64,000 nucleotides of DNA from Saprospiraceae bacterium (GTDB taxonomy: Bacteria > Bacteroidota > Bacteroidia > Chitinophagales > Saprospiraceae), in the NCBI GenBank assembly GCA_016715105.1, contig JADKBO010000004.1:161331-225330 (forward strand), in the 5' to 3' direction. The number at the start of each line of letters is the position of its first letter. Positions within the stretch are counted from its first letter, which is position 1. This document shows, piece by piece, positions 45,909-56,846 of this stretch. Made by a program: the position numbers and the translations under genes. The notes under the pieces are model-generated. The model was not told where the DNA came from. It searched no databases and saw only the letters and a list, made by a program, of their open reading frames with translations.

Positions 45909-46802
45909 ATGGATATAAGAAAGATCACGGTTGGTGGCGGTTGTTTTTGGTGTGTGGAGGCAGGTTTTAATAAAATTCAAGGAGTTCAGAAGGCAGTAAG
46001 TGGTTATATGGGGGGCAAAAATCCTAATCCAACGTATAAAGAAGTTTGTTCAGGTACAACAGGACATGCTGAAGTGGTTGAAATCACTTATGACAATGAC
46101 ATGATTCTTCTTAAAGAATTATTGGAAGTTTTTTGGACAGTGCATGATCCGACGACATTGAATAGGCAAGGAAATGATGTGGGCACGCAGTATAGATCTG
46201 TGATTTATTATGCCAATGAAGCAGAAAAACAGATCATTACGGACTCCATAGAACAAGTTGCAAAAAAATTATATGATGAGGCCATCGTTACAGAGGTGTC
46301 TCCTTTGGAAACATTTTATGAAGCTGAAGCATACCATCAAAATTATTTTGAAAGCAATCCCAATCAGGGTTATTGCAGCATTGTCATTCATCCAAAAGTG
46401 ACAAAATTTAAAAAGACTTTCCAACATTTAATGAAAGCGGCTCCTGTCTACAACGAGTTGACTGCAGAGGAAGAATATGTCATCGTCAAAAAAGGAACTG
46501 AATACCCTTTTACGGGTAAGTATGATAAGTTTTTCAAAGAGGGTGTTTATAATTGCAAACGATGCAACGCACCTTTATACAAGAGTCATGACAAGTTTAA
46601 TTCTGGGTGCGGTTGGCCTGCATTTGATGATGAAATCGCTGGAGCAATAAAAAGAGTTCCTGACAAAGACGGCAGAAGAATAGAGATCGTCTGTGCAAAT
46701 TGTGGTGGCCACTTGGGGCATGTTTTTGAAGGAGAAAGACTCACAGATAAAAATGTAAGACATTGTGTAAACTCCTTATCCCTTGATTTTAAAGCCAAAT
46801 AA
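45909..46802 (+). CDS. msrAB: bifunctional peptide methionine sulfoxide reductase MsrA/MsrB
   Basis: The 297-residue fusion has MsrA first (GGCFWCVEAGF with catalytic C12, HDPTTLNRQGNDVGTQYRS, YHQNYF) and MsrB second (about 170-297), with the zinc CxxC pairs CKRC and CANC and the catalytic C286 in RHCVNS. It repairs both S and R methionine sulfoxides. No signal peptide, hence cytoplasmic. Confidence 0.95.
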   Translation: MDIRKITVGGGCFWCVEAGFNKIQGVQKAVSGYMGGKNPNPTYKEVCSGTTGHAEVVEITYDNDMILLKELLEVFWTVHDPTTLNRQGNDVGTQYRSVIYYANEAEKQIITDSIEQVAKKLYDEAIVTEVSPLETFYEAEAYHQNYFESNPNQGYCSIVIHPKVTKFKKTFQHLMKAAPVYNELTAEEEYVIVKKGTEYPFTGKYDKFFKEGVYNCKRCNAPLYKSHDKFNSGCGWPAFDDEIAGAIKRVPDKDGRRIEIVCANCGGHLGHVFEGERLTDKNVRHCVNSLSLDFKAK

Positions 46803-46886
46803 TAAGTATCTCTGAGGTTTTTAAGATGTTTAGGTTGCAGAAATCTTAAATATTTTTAGCTTTATTGCATCATTAATTTGTATGTA

Positions 46887-48368
46887 ATGAAATTAAGAAC
46901 AAGTATCCTAGTAGTATGTTTCTTTTTGGTGTTTAAATGTTTGGGGCAAGAATGTGGAGTAACAACAGACGCCCAATCCTCATGGTCAGAAAGATATCAA
47001 CGGAATCTTGTGCAAAGACATGCTGCAAACCATCGCACATTGGCGGAAATTCCTGTTACTTTTCATTTAGTAGGTAGACAAAATGGAGTAGGAAGAGCCG
47101 GTGTCAAAGAAGCTTTGTCCTTACTTTGCCAGTTGAATGAAGATTTTAAAGGTGCTCTAATCTCCTTTTTTCTTGCCGAGAATGGCATCAATCTGGTAAA
47201 TGATGAGGGCATTTTTACTGCTCCTCAGCTAGCAATAAATAAGCTGAGCATGCAAAAAATTAGTAATCCTAACGCAATAAATGTTTTTGTTGTCAATAAA
47301 ATCAATGATGGTGGTGCGATTGGAATATATGACGAAACGGAAGATTGGGTCTTGATTCACAAGAGTGCCTTTCTTTCTGGTAATAAAACTTTAGCTCACG
47401 AAATTGGTCATTTTTTCTCTTTATACCACCCTCATTTTGGCTGGGAATCAACACCTTGGACAACTACCAATGACGGGACTAAGGTCGGAGTCATGGCTTC
47501 GGATGGAAAAACGCTGACTGAAAATATGAATAGGGTTAATTGTTATCTTGCAGGTGATCTATTGTGTGACACTCCACCAGATTACAATTTCGGGTTAAAT
47601 TGGCAGAAGTCATGTGTTTTTGGTGGTATGGCGATGGATGCAAATGGAACAAGAGTTATTCCAGATGAATCCCTGATCATGTCATATTTCAATGATAGTT
47701 GTCGAAGTACCTTTACACAGGAGCAAATCAGTTTGATGCGGACCGATTTGACGGCAGACAATCGTCAGTTTCTTTTCAGTGGAGGCTCTCCTCCTAATCT
47801 TACTTTGGGAGAATCTACTGTAATCACAGACCCGGAAGGCATGACCAGTTATTTTTCAAAAGACAGCGTTTCATTCAGTTGGGCGCCTGTGGAAAATGCC
47901 AATTTTTACTATTTGGAAGTTGATAGAAGTGCCAATTTTAACCTAGATCCTAAGGGTATTTTAGTACGTGAAAATAACATCAAGTTATCGCAAAATTGGA
48001 TTGAAGGTATCAACTATTATGCCCGTGTTTTTTCTTGGAATGAGCATCATACTTGTTTGCCTCCATCAGAAGTTCAAGTATTTCAAATCAATTCGGTTAC
48101 CGCAAATGCTGATTTGAACCTTGATAAAAAATTCAATTTCCAATATTTAAAAGGCTCAATATTAGTTGATTACAATGATGTGTCCACGTCACAATGTGTT
48201 TTTCATTTATACGATTTAAAGGGAGGTTTAGTGGTAAAGAAAACAATGGAAATGAAACGAAGTGACAAAGCTGTTACAGTATTTGAAGCAGATTTTAAGC
48301 CAGGAATGTATATTATAAAAGTGTTTGGACATCACAATTTTTCGAAAAAAATCATGATTCTAGAATAA
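46887..48368 (+). CDS. secreted M43-like metalloprotease with T9SS-type C-terminal domain
   Basis: The protein has 493 residues from ATG 46887. The signal peptide ends FKCLGQ. The zinc motif HEIGHFFSLYH (about 171-181) fits pappalysin-like (M43) proteases, and SLIMSYFNDSC near 270 looks like the Met-turn. A fibronectin-like region follows, and the last 80 residues (DLKGGLVVKKTM, ending PGMYIIKVFGHHNFSKKIMI) are a sorting domain of the type IX secretion system. It is probably exported to the cell surface. Confidence 0.8.
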   Translation: MKLRTSILVVCFFLVFKCLGQECGVTTDAQSSWSERYQRNLVQRHAANHRTLAEIPVTFHLVGRQNGVGRAGVKEALSLLCQLNEDFKGALISFFLAENGINLVNDEGIFTAPQLAINKLSMQKISNPNAINVFVVNKINDGGAIGIYDETEDWVLIHKSAFLSGNKTLAHEIGHFFSLYHPHFGWESTPWTTTNDGTKVGVMASDGKTLTENMNRVNCYLAGDLLCDTPPDYNFGLNWQKSCVFGGMAMDANGTRVIPDESLIMSYFNDSCRSTFTQEQISLMRTDLTADNRQFLFSGGSPPNLTLGESTVITDPEGMTSYFSKDSVSFSWAPVENANFYYLEVDRSANFNLDPKGILVRENNIKLSQNWIEGINYYARVFSWNEHHTCLPPSEVQVFQINSVTANADLNLDKKFNFQYLKGSILVDYNDVSTSQCVFHLYDLKGGLVVKKTMEMKRSDKAVTVFEADFKPGMYIIKVFGHHNFSKKIMILE

Positions 48369-48434
48369 CTCAAAGGTGCTTTTCTGCAATATTGATATAA
48401 TTTTGTTGGTAGATCAAAATTTAGAACAAAACAT

Positions 48435-49499
48435 ATGAAAACACTTATTACCAAACTAATCCTAGGTATTTTTCTCACATGCAATCTTTCTGTTTCAGGA
48501 CAAATGAAAGTCCTTTATGTCGATGACTCTGATGATACATTTGGAAATGCAGAATTATTTGCAGCGGCTTTGGACTCTGCTGGTTATTCAATAACTTATT
48601 TCAATGCAGTAGACAGTGCTGCAAGTCCTACAGATTTGGTCATGGAGCAATATGATTTAGTTGTGTGGATGACTTCTTCCGATGGAGGCGGGTTGCAATT
48701 GTGGAATGGGGTTGATGAAGATAACGCAAGTTTAGAAGCCTATTTAGATGGTGGTGGTAAATTGTGGATCGTCGGAAACGACTTTTTATTTGATAAATAT
48801 GGTACTCCTGCTGTCACGTTTAAAGACGGAGAATTTATGAGTGATTATGCTGGTATAAAATCCTATGATGCTCAAGCATATGGGAGTGACGGCAACATTG
48901 GAGTAGCATCTGCAGAACTTGCACCAGACAGCGGTATTCCAGACCTTCCAAATTTGACTTGGCAATTTGCTACTTTGTGGTGGGCTGATGCAGTAACCCT
49001 CAAAGAAGGTGTAAAACCTGTTTATTTGATGGGAGGGGGAGCAACCTATCCACTCAAGGATAAAGTGATGGCAACATTGTACAAAAACGATACATTTGAA
49101 GTATTGACCTATTTTTTTGACATCAGTTTGGTCAATAATTTCTCAAGCCTACTTGCAGCAGTAAAGCCAGTCATGGTCCATTTTGAAGGCATCGTAAGTT
49201 CCGTTCATACCCCACTGATTAGTGAACAAAAAATCAATGTATTCCCCAATCCAATTATTGACAACCAATTTACCTTGGATGTTGATCTCAACAATGTGTC
49301 AACCATACATGCACAATTGTATAATAGTCAAGGCAAATTGGTTAAAAACATTTTCAACAATCAATCAACCCAAAACTTAGAAAATCAAAATATCATAAAC
49401 TTGGAAGGAAGTCTGAATGATGGGCTCTATTTCTTACAATTAAACCTCGACGGCAAACAACAAGTGACAAAACCTCTTTTACTTTTGAATGCCAATTAA
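48435..49499 (+). CDS. secreted protein with T9SS type A sorting domain
   Basis: The 354-residue protein has a signal peptide (ending SVSGQ). Residues 24-200 form an alpha/beta region (MKVLYVDDSDDTFGNAELF, YDLVVWMTSS, GGGKLWIVGND) resembling a flavodoxin- or ThuA-like fold found in surface-associated proteins. The last 80 residues (INVFPNPIIDNQFTLDVDL, ending DGLYFLQL) are a clear type A sorting domain. The gene lies 66 bp after the M43-like protease; TAATTTTG at 48398-48405 may be its -7 element. Confidence 0.75.
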   Translation: MKTLITKLILGIFLTCNLSVSGQMKVLYVDDSDDTFGNAELFAAALDSAGYSITYFNAVDSAASPTDLVMEQYDLVVWMTSSDGGGLQLWNGVDEDNASLEAYLDGGGKLWIVGNDFLFDKYGTPAVTFKDGEFMSDYAGIKSYDAQAYGSDGNIGVASAELAPDSGIPDLPNLTWQFATLWWADAVTLKEGVKPVYLMGGGATYPLKDKVMATLYKNDTFEVLTYFFDISLVNNFSSLLAAVKPVMVHFEGIVSSVHTPLISEQKINVFPNPIIDNQFTLDVDLNNVSTIHAQLYNSQGKLVKNIFNNQSTQNLENQNIINLEGSLNDGLYFLQLNLDGKQQVTKPLLLLNAN

Positions 49500-49550
49500 A
49501 TTAGAGATAAACCTGTTTTCAAACAATCTTTAAGTTTGCTCTATTTAATT

Positions 49551-49586
49551 AAAAAGGCCTTTATCTTCAGTGATAAAGGCCTTTTT
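49551..49586. terminator. bidirectional terminator
   Basis: Perfect 15-bp inverted repeat AAAAAGGCCTTTATC / GATAAAGGCCTTTTT with a 6-nt loop, flanked by A and T runs, between convergent genes ending at 49499 and 49608. Confidence 0.92.
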
Positions 49587-49607
49587 AATTTATCTATTTT
49601 GCGTTCA

Positions 49608-50279
49608 CTAAGGTTTGTTTTGCGAGCGATCCATTTTTATCTGTAAATCCCGGTCGTCATAAGATTTGGTGCCAAATAAAACCATATAGCCATTTTCAAA
49701 ACCTACCTCAAACTCCAAAGGTTTTACTTCCGGATTATCATCTACCATGATTACAGTATCATTACCGAGCAAATAGTGATAAGTACCTTTTCCTTTAGTT
49801 TCTTGTCGAGTTCCGTATTCAAACGTATCGTCTTTGTTGAATTTTATCCATTTTCCAGCATATGTTTGAGGATTGGCCATGGTGTCCTTAAAAACTCCTC
49901 CGACTATCCAATAAGTACTAGTGAGCACTTCATTGCGTTTATCACCATCTTGGTCTTGTCTGCTTTTTAAAAGACTTTTCGCTTGCTCTATCCACTGATT
50001 ATTGAGCTCTTTGGTCATGGTTACAGCGCCTACTTTTTGATAAGTGTCTGTTCCCAACATTTCTCTAATTTTCTTCTCTTTATTTGGGTCCAAAGAAACA
50101 CCATAAGGTACTGGAGAAAATCCGTCTTGAGGTTGAAAAGTTGCCTGTTTGTTTGGCGTGACAGTTTCCGAACCTGTAGAAACGGCTGTTGTATCTTTGA
50201 CTTCAGTTTTAGTTTTTGTTTTACAAGAGTAGAAGGCTATAAACCCTGCCAACACGAGTAAAAGTGACCATTTTTTCAT
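49608..50279 (-). CDS. hypothetical lipoprotein
   Basis: The protein has 223 residues from ATG 50279; an in-frame start at 50345 would add residues ahead of the signal peptide. The lipobox is FYSCKTK, followed by a Thr/Lys-rich linker. The C-terminal half (TYWIVGGVFKDTMANPQTYA, YGTRQETKGKGTYHYL, DDRDLQIKM) looks like a small lipocalin-type beta-barrel. Function unknown. Confidence 0.65.
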   Translation of the reverse strand: MKKWSLLLVLAGFIAFYSCKTKTKTEVKDTTAVSTGSETVTPNKQATFQPQDGFSPVPYGVSLDPNKEKKIREMLGTDTYQKVGAVTMTKELNNQWIEQAKSLLKSRQDQDGDKRNEVLTSTYWIVGGVFKDTMANPQTYAGKWIKFNKDDTFEYGTRQETKGKGTYHYLLGNDTVIMVDDNPEVKPLEFEVGFENGYMVLFGTKSYDDRDLQIKMDRSQNKP

Positions 50280-50516
50280 TTTTGAAAATTGTATTTTGTA
50301 TGAATTAAAGTGTGAAAATAACGACACTTGACGATCAAGCGTCATATCAAACGAATTTTTTGGATTAATTTTGTTGGAACTGATTAGCTATTTACTGTTT
50401 TGGTCAAAAATGATCCATTTTAACTGATCTTTCGGCGATTTATTTACAAATAGCACTGCTATTTATGAAAATTTGAGCCTCGTCTGACTTAAAAATGTTG
50501 TCATTATTTGATTCTT

Positions 50517-51893
50517 ATGCTTATGGCTAAAAAAGTTCCATTAGTTAAAGACGCAAAAATAATGATTCAGAAATTTTTACAATATATAGAACAAGAGCAT
50601 TTATTAAAATCTGGTGAGAAGGTTTTATTGGCAGTTTCTGGAGGTAAAGATTCCATGGTAATGGTGGATCTTTTTATGAAAGCGAATTTAAGTTTTTGAA
50701 TTGCACACATCAATCATCATACCAGAGGAGCAAGTAGCGATGGGGACGAGGCATTTGTAAGAACTTTTTCTGCTGATCATCAAATCCCTTTTTACATCAT
50801 GCACTTGGATCCAGCGGTGAGCAAAACATCCAATTTCCAGGCAAAAGCCAGAGAAATTAGGTATGAATGGTTAAATACCATTATGAGGGAAGAAAACTTT
50901 CAACACATTGCAACTGCCCATCATCAAAATGATAACATCGAAAGTTTCTTAATGGGTTTATTGCGATCCTCAGGCACCAGAGGGCTCAGTGGTATTGCGC
51001 CCAAAAAAGAAAACATCATCAGACCTTTGTTGTTTGCGAGTCGAGAGGAAATCGACCAATATCAAGTCACTAATAACATAGCATTTAGAGAAGATGAATC
51101 CAATGCTTCTGAGAAATACTTGAGAAATAAAATCAGACATAATGTGGTGAAGGTTTTGAATCATGTGGATCCCCAAGCGGTGCAGAAAATTGATGAAAGC
51201 ATCAGAATTATTGCTGAGTCCAATGAATTATTGGAATATTTTGTGGCTAATGACAATTCTGTGGTGTCGAGTAAGGGAGAATTGAAAATAGTTGACATGA
51301 TAGCACTGAAAAAAATGCCCGCTCCAGCCGCTTTCCTTTGGTATAAACTCAACGACTATGGATTTACCAAATCCGATATTATCGATATGTTGGACAGTAT
51401 GAGAAGTGGAGCTTCATTCACCAGCGCTACTCATAAAGCGGTTATTGATAGATCAAAAATAATCATTCAACCTGTACACCTCCTTGTTGAAGATGAAGAC
51501 AAAGCAATTGAAATCAATGTTAATGGACCTGGAAACTATCCAATTGATGAACATAGCAACATCAAGATTGCAATTGTAGATCATTTGGAATTTGGAAAAA
51601 AATCTAATGAAGAATATCTTGGTTTTCAAGAACAGCCCATGCCTTTAGTCATCAGAAAGCGCAAAAACGGAGACATTTTCAAGCCATTGGGTATGGGGGG
51701 AAAGAGCCAAAAGGTCAAAGATTTTATTGTCAATAATAAACTCAGTTTTGAAGATAAAAATAAACTTTGGCTACTTACCACTCCAAAAGACGATGAAATC
51801 ATTGCAGTTTTGCCCTACAGAATCAGTGAAGATTATAAGGTGACTCCTGAAAGTAAGTTTATTCTAAAATTGGAGATTAATCAAGTGCAATAA
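50517..51893 (+). CDS. tilS: tRNA(Ile)-lysidine synthase with in-frame TGA at 50697-50699
   Basis: One frame covers the whole gene (about 458 codons) but for a TGA at 50697. Before it lies the PP-loop SGGKDSM, after it IAHINHHTRG, HHQNDNIESFLMGLLRSSG and RNKIRHNVV, all typical of TilS, plus the C-terminal substrate domain. The enzyme makes lysidine at C34 of tRNA-Ile2 and is usually essential. A G-to-T change in GGA, giving NLSF-G-IAH, is the obvious reading. Start at ATG 50517 or 50523. An error is more likely than true inactivation. Confidence 0.85.
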
Positions 51894-51899
51894 ACAGCT

Positions 51900-52502
51900 T
51901 TATTTTAGGTACATCTTTTCTCCAGCATAAACGCCAACGGCCAAATGATTTGCTTTGGGAGGAATCGGGCAATTGTATCCATCAGAGTAGGCACACCAAG
52001 GATTATAGGCTTTGTTGAAATCAATGTTGATTTTGTCATCATGAATATCATGCATTTCCAAATCAAGATATCTGCCACCGCCATAAGTTTCTACATCATT
52101 GGTGGCATCCTTAAATGGCAAAAACAATAAATCAGGATGTCCGGGTACGACTCTTACTGATTTGTAAAGCGTTAGTTCAACAGACTGTTTCTTGATCTTA
52201 CAGTTGACCTTTCCGTAAATGTAAAAAGGCCTGCTGATTCCACTGTAAGTAGGCATTTCTATTCCTCTTTTGACGGAGTCTTTTGTTATTTCGCATTGAC
52301 AATTATAATCGATATCTGCAGGGAAATAACTCATTTTAGCAAGTTTGTCCTCCGAAGTAAGTGGAGACCTGCTGTCAGCCAAAAATTCTGTTTTTACTTT
52401 GGATCGGTGTTCCGTCAACAATTTTTGATAGGCATCATTTTTTGGAGAGCAACTTAAACCCATGACCAAAACTGCTAGCAAACCGATGTAGTAAGACCTC
52501 AT
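51900..52502 (-). CDS. DUF1684 lipoprotein
   Basis: The protein has 200 residues from ATG 52502. Lipobox MGLSCSP. The body matches DUF1684: FPADIDYNCQ, a beta-rich middle, and the conserved end ETYGGGRYLDLEMHD followed by FNKAYNPWCAYSDGYNCPIP. The family is of unknown function and is often an outer-membrane lipoprotein in Bacteroidota. It is convergent with tilS. Confidence 0.88.
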   Translation of the reverse strand: MRSYYIGLLAVLVMGLSCSPKNDAYQKLLTEHRSKVKTEFLADSRSPLTSEDKLAKMSYFPADIDYNCQCEITKDSVKRGIEMPTYSGISRPFYIYGKVNCKIKKQSVELTLYKSVRVVPGHPDLLFLPFKDATNDVETYGGGRYLDLEMHDIHDDKINIDFNKAYNPWCAYSDGYNCPIPPKANHLAVGVYAGEKMYLK

Positions 52503-52627
52503 AACATTAGATTTATTTGTTTTCCACTTTATGTTTTTTTCAAAACGAAAAGACAATTTATAATTCCCCTCAAGATAATCATCTATTTTTGAAGTTCAAA
52601 TTTCCTTTCATCAACGAAACATCATTT

Positions 52628-53434
52628 ATGAGCTTTATAATCAAAAACTTATTCATTTATCCCATCAAAGGTATTGCGGGAATAGCAGTTCAAAGTGCCC
52701 ATGCTGAGGAGATTGGCTTCAGACATGATAGAAGGATGATGTTTGTAGATGAGCAAAACAATTTCATTTCGCAAAGAAGTCATCCACAACTTTCACAAAT
52801 ACAATGCGACATCCAACCAAACCAATATTTGATAACTTACGAGGGAAATCAGATCGGTATCCCCTTTGAACAAGGTCAGGCACTTTATGATGCATCGCTT
52901 AAATATGCTGTGAAAGTTTTCGATGATGAGTTATTGGCCTATGAATTAAGCACTAAAATAAGTCAGTGGTTTTCTGAGAAGCTTGGCTGTGCGGTAAAGT
53001 TGGTAACCTTGGGAACAGAATCCTTGAGGATGAAAACTTTGATCAAAGAGCCACTTGAAACCAAAGTCAGTTTTGCAGATGGCTATCCATATTTGGCACT
53101 TGGCACCGCAAGTCTTATACATTTGGAGGAAAAAATGGGCGAATCTATCAATATGATGAGATTCAGACCTAACATGCTCATTGAAACCACACTTGCATTT
53201 GAGGAAGACACGCTTGATTTGGTACAAATAGGAAGTGCTCAATTTAGGATGATCAAACCATGTGCACGGTGTCAGGTGGTCAACATTGATCCCCAAACAG
53301 GAGTTTCAGAAAAGCAAACTTTGGCCACCTTATCGACCTTTAGAAAAGTAGAAAATAAGGTCTATTTTGGAGTGAATACTATATGTTTGAAAGAGGGAGA
53401 GGTGAAAGTGGGGATAGGGTACTTGTTTAAATAA
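52628..53434 (+). CDS. MOSC domain protein with N-terminal beta barrel
   Basis: 268 residues from ATG 52628; the longer frame from 52517 crosses the DUF1684 promoter. It begins with the MOSC N-terminal beta barrel (NLFIYPIKGIAGIAVQSA, then GFRHDRRMMFVD). The C-terminal MOSC domain has RFRPNMLIET and the conserved cysteine in PCARCQVVNIDP. Relatives bind molybdenum cofactor and reduce N-hydroxylated compounds. No Moco synthesis genes are near. Confidence 0.88.
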   Translation: MSFIIKNLFIYPIKGIAGIAVQSAHAEEIGFRHDRRMMFVDEQNNFISQRSHPQLSQIQCDIQPNQYLITYEGNQIGIPFEQGQALYDASLKYAVKVFDDELLAYELSTKISQWFSEKLGCAVKLVTLGTESLRMKTLIKEPLETKVSFADGYPYLALGTASLIHLEEKMGESINMMRFRPNMLIETTLAFEEDTLDLVQIGSAQFRMIKPCARCQVVNIDPQTGVSEKQTLATLSTFRKVENKVYFGVNTICLKEGEVKVGIGYLFK

Positions 53435-53471
53435 AAGAGAAAGGGGATGTTTTACGTCCCCTTTCTCTTTT
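53433..53471. terminator. bidirectional terminator
   Basis: Perfect 15-bp stem AAAAGAGAAAGGGGA / TCCCCTTTCTCTTTT with a 9-nt loop. It overlaps the end of the MOSC gene stop codon and also serves the converging TonB receptor. Confidence 0.92.
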
Positions 53472-53483
53472 ACATTATAAAAA

Positions 53484-56400
53484 TTAGAAAATATATCTTA
53501 AACCGACTTGTGCTCCCCAAGTTGTGGCAGTACTTATTTGTTTATTGAAAGAAGTAGTAGGTAATTTTCCACCAACAGTAACTAATTGGTAGGTTGCTTC
53601 ACCAGTAGTTGCATTAACAGTTGGGCGCAAAATTGAGCCACTTGGAACTGCTTGAACTTGTCTAATTCCCCAATCTGAATTTAGTAAGTTACCTGCATTC
53701 AAGATGTCAACACTTATTTGGAAAGTATTTTTCTTACCGTTTACATTGACGAAAAAGTCCTGTAATACTCTGAAGTCAAATCTATTTCTCCAAGGAAGAA
53801 GTGCTCCATTTCTTTCAGCATATTTACCTAAATTCTCACTAAGATATTTATCTTGAGCAACATAAGCAAAAAATGCATCTGACTGCTGTTGAGCTGTAAA
53901 TGTTACATTTCCTCCAGAACGGATATCAGTAAATGTTATTTCCGAAGGATCTTTTGGTACATAAAGTAAATCTGCGTTTATACCATCTTGGTTTAAATCT
54001 GCGGAATATCTGTAAGAAAATCTACCCAAGTTTGCACCTTCATAAAATAAGGACAAGGTAGTTGACATGAAATTAGCATAATTGATTTTGTAAGAAAGAC
54101 TTCCAATTACTCTATGAGGTACGGCAAATTCAGAGGTTTGAAGGTCTAAACGATTTTGACCATTTACTGAAAGATTATTTGACCAAGCTGATGCCGCTTG
54201 AGCGCCTGGATTGGATGACACATCTTCAGAATGAGTGAAAGTGTATGCTGCCATACCGAACAAGTTCTTAGAAAGTTCTTTAGAAAGTGAGGTTGACAAT
54301 GTGTAAGAGACACCTTTATCAGTGTTTGTAAGAATCATGGCCTCAGACATATTTGCATTTACTCTTCTTCCAGCATTGTTATTAGCAAAAAGAATTCTAG
54401 TATCTGCACCATTTGCAGCTTTCATAGTACCAATTGGTGCTTTTTGGTTTGCATTGTATTGGACTAAACCTACCAAATCTTTGGTATATAAACCTTCTAT
54501 AGTGAAAATAGTATTCCCAGGTAATTGTACATCAAATGCTAAGTTAGATCTCCAAACTTGAGGTAATTTTAAGTCTGTATCAACAGCTGCTATGCTTCCA
54601 GGAACGCCTTGACCAGGTTCTACAAACACTTTTTCTGTATGAGCATCTATGTTAGGATCAAATAATATTCCTGCATCAGATACTTTTGCTCCAACTAATT
54701 CTACAGTGTTCTGAATCATACCTGAATTGGTTGGTACATTGGTGAACCAAACAAAAGGTGCTCTACCAGTAAATATCCCAGTACCACCCCTAATTTGAAA
54801 TGACCTATCGCCAGAAGGATCAAAATTAAAACCAACTCTGGGTGAGATCAATACTTTAGATGAAGGCCATTTACCTAGATCAATTTTTACATTACCCTCT
54901 CCCTGTGCATCTACAAAGCTTAAGTTGTTAACAGCAGGGTTGTTGATTAATTCATTTAAGTATAATGGTAAATCAAAACGCACACCTCCAGTGATTTTTA
55001 GTTTGTCATTTAATCTTATCTGATCTTGTAAGTATACACCTGCAATTCCAAAGCTCAATTCTGAGTAAGGGTCTTCTCCATTAGGTAGAGTTGAATATGT
55101 CAATGCAAAAGCAGAAGGGGTTTGGTTATTTATAAATTGACTCAAAGAATCATATCTATAATAACTAGTTCCATATCTTCTAAAGGAATTTCCGAAAGTC
55201 ATTAGATCAAAACTTGCACCTGCCGTTAAATTATGCTTTCCTTTTGAATATGTAATATTATCAGTAAATGTGTAAACGTTGTTGATAACATCATTTTTGT
55301 AAGAAAATAATTCATAACCTAAACTCAGGTAAGAATCACCATCTTTTTTAATGTCTATAAAGGGAAAATATCAGAGTTAGAACCTCTTGTATCTTGAATT
55401 TTTGTAAATGTTACTAAAAGCTGATTAGATAAATTACCTTTAAAGTTAGAGTTCAATTCAGCTGTTATAGATCTAACTGAGTTTTCAAAATTATAATTCG
55501 CATTTTCAAATGCATATGAATTTCTACTAATTCTGCTAGAAGATGACCTTGGGTTAGGGGCACTTGTGCCGTTGACGGTTTGATCATCAGTTGCTACAAC
55601 CTGATTATATCTTAATGTAAATTTGTGCATTTGGTTGATATTCCAGTCCAATCGAGCCAAAGCTTTATAGTTTTTGGTTGCAAAATTATTTGCATAACCT
55701 TCAGATGCTCCTGTATCGTAACCATATTTTTCTTTGACATAGTTACTAACTAACGCCATATCCTCTAAAGTTGTCCTAGATACGTTGTCGCCTGTCCTTC
55801 CAGGAGCTGATGGTACAAGGGTAATTCCTGGCCTAATGTTATTTTCATATTCTCCATTGACAAAAAGAATAATTTATTTTTAATTAATGCACCACCCAAT
55901 CTTGCACCAAAACTTTTGATGTGGTTTTGTCACCTTTAGGGATTGTATCAGCTCCAACTTTATAACCATTGAAATCTTGATCACGGTAAAAGCCATAGGC
56001 TGATCCTGAAAATGTGATGGTTCCCGACCTCGTAACAGCATTGATACCTGCTCCAGTAAAGTTTGTCTGTCTTACGTCGTAAGGAGCAACGTTGACTTGG
56101 ATTTCTTCAATAGCATCTAAAGATATTGGTTGTGAAGCACCACCAGGTAAATTATTTGAGCTCAAACCAAAGTTATTGTTGAAGTTTGCACCATCAATCT
56201 GAATATTATTGTATCTACCATCTCTTCCAGCAAATCAGATCCTCCCTGAGCTTGTGGACTCATCCTAGTGAAATCAGTAATACTACGGCTAATTGTAGGT
56301 AGTGAATTGATTTGAGCAGAACTCAAGTTTGTACTCGCTCCAGTACGATTAGAATTGATGATTGAACTTTTTGTTCCAACTACTTCGACTTCATCCAAGG

Positions 56401-56731
56401 CTACACCTGCATTCATTGTCTTGTTGAGAATAAACTCTGACCCTAGAGGCAAATAAACGGTTTCATCCGTTACATCTTGAAAACCGACATACGTAATCTC
56501 AACTTTGTATGGACCACCACTTCTCATGTTTGGAATAGAGAACACTCCATTTTCATTTGTTGTTGTTCCATAAAGTGAACCTGTTGGAATGTGCGTAGCT
56601 TGGATTGTTGCACCAATTACTTCTAGTCCTTCACTGTCTGTTACTTTTCCTGACAATGTACTGTTGGTAACTTGAGCGTTCAAAGCAAAGCTCGAAAAAA
56701 CCATTAAAAAAAGAAAGTAAATTTTTTTCAT
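53484..56731 (-). CDS. Oar-like TonB-dependent receptor with CarboxypepD_reg domain, four frameshifts
   Basis: Four frames join into a protein of about 1080 residues. It has a signal peptide (ending ALNAQ), a carboxypeptidase-regulatory-like domain (SGKVTDSEGLEVIGATI, then GPYKVEITYVGF), the plug (GINAVTRSGT), and a long barrel ending GAQVGLRYIF. The breaks are at 56232-56234, 55914-55917, 55862-55866 and 55359-55361; in each case one missing base in a 3-5 nt homopolymer restores the family sequence. It is an outer-membrane active-transport or adhesion receptor. It is divergent from a paralogue at 57577, both with the same architecture. Confidence 0.85.
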
Positions 56732-56757
56732 ATCAAAATTTAATTGTTGTGATCCGG

Positions 56758-56789
56758 CAAAAATACTCCTACAATCCCATGTGTTCAAA
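56758..56789 (-). promoter_or_regulatory. Bacteroidota promoter of the minus-strand TonB receptor
   Basis: Minus strand: TTTG (56786-56789), a 20-bp spacer, then TATTTTTG (56758-56765), an exact match to TTTG / TAnnTTTG with ideal spacing. It lies about 27 bp upstream of the ATG. Confidence 0.75.
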
Positions 56790-56834
56790 CTTTTCAATGT
56801 GAATTTATTGTAAAATTTTTATTTTAAAATATCT

Positions 56835-56846
56835 AATCAATTGATT
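56835..56846. promoter_or_regulatory. palindromic candidate operator AATCAATTGATT
   Basis: A perfect 12-bp palindrome 45 bp upstream of the -33 element, enclosed by the inverted pair TGTGAATTTA (56798-56807) / TAAATTCACA (56866-56875). The nested symmetry suggests a regulator site, but AT-rich DNA gives such palindromes by chance. Confidence 0.3.

Noticed and set aside
50697..50699. Alternative genetic code or selenocysteine at the tilS TGA
   Set aside because: Other genes in the window use TGA as a stop, no SECIS-like hairpin is evident, and a glycine fits the position.
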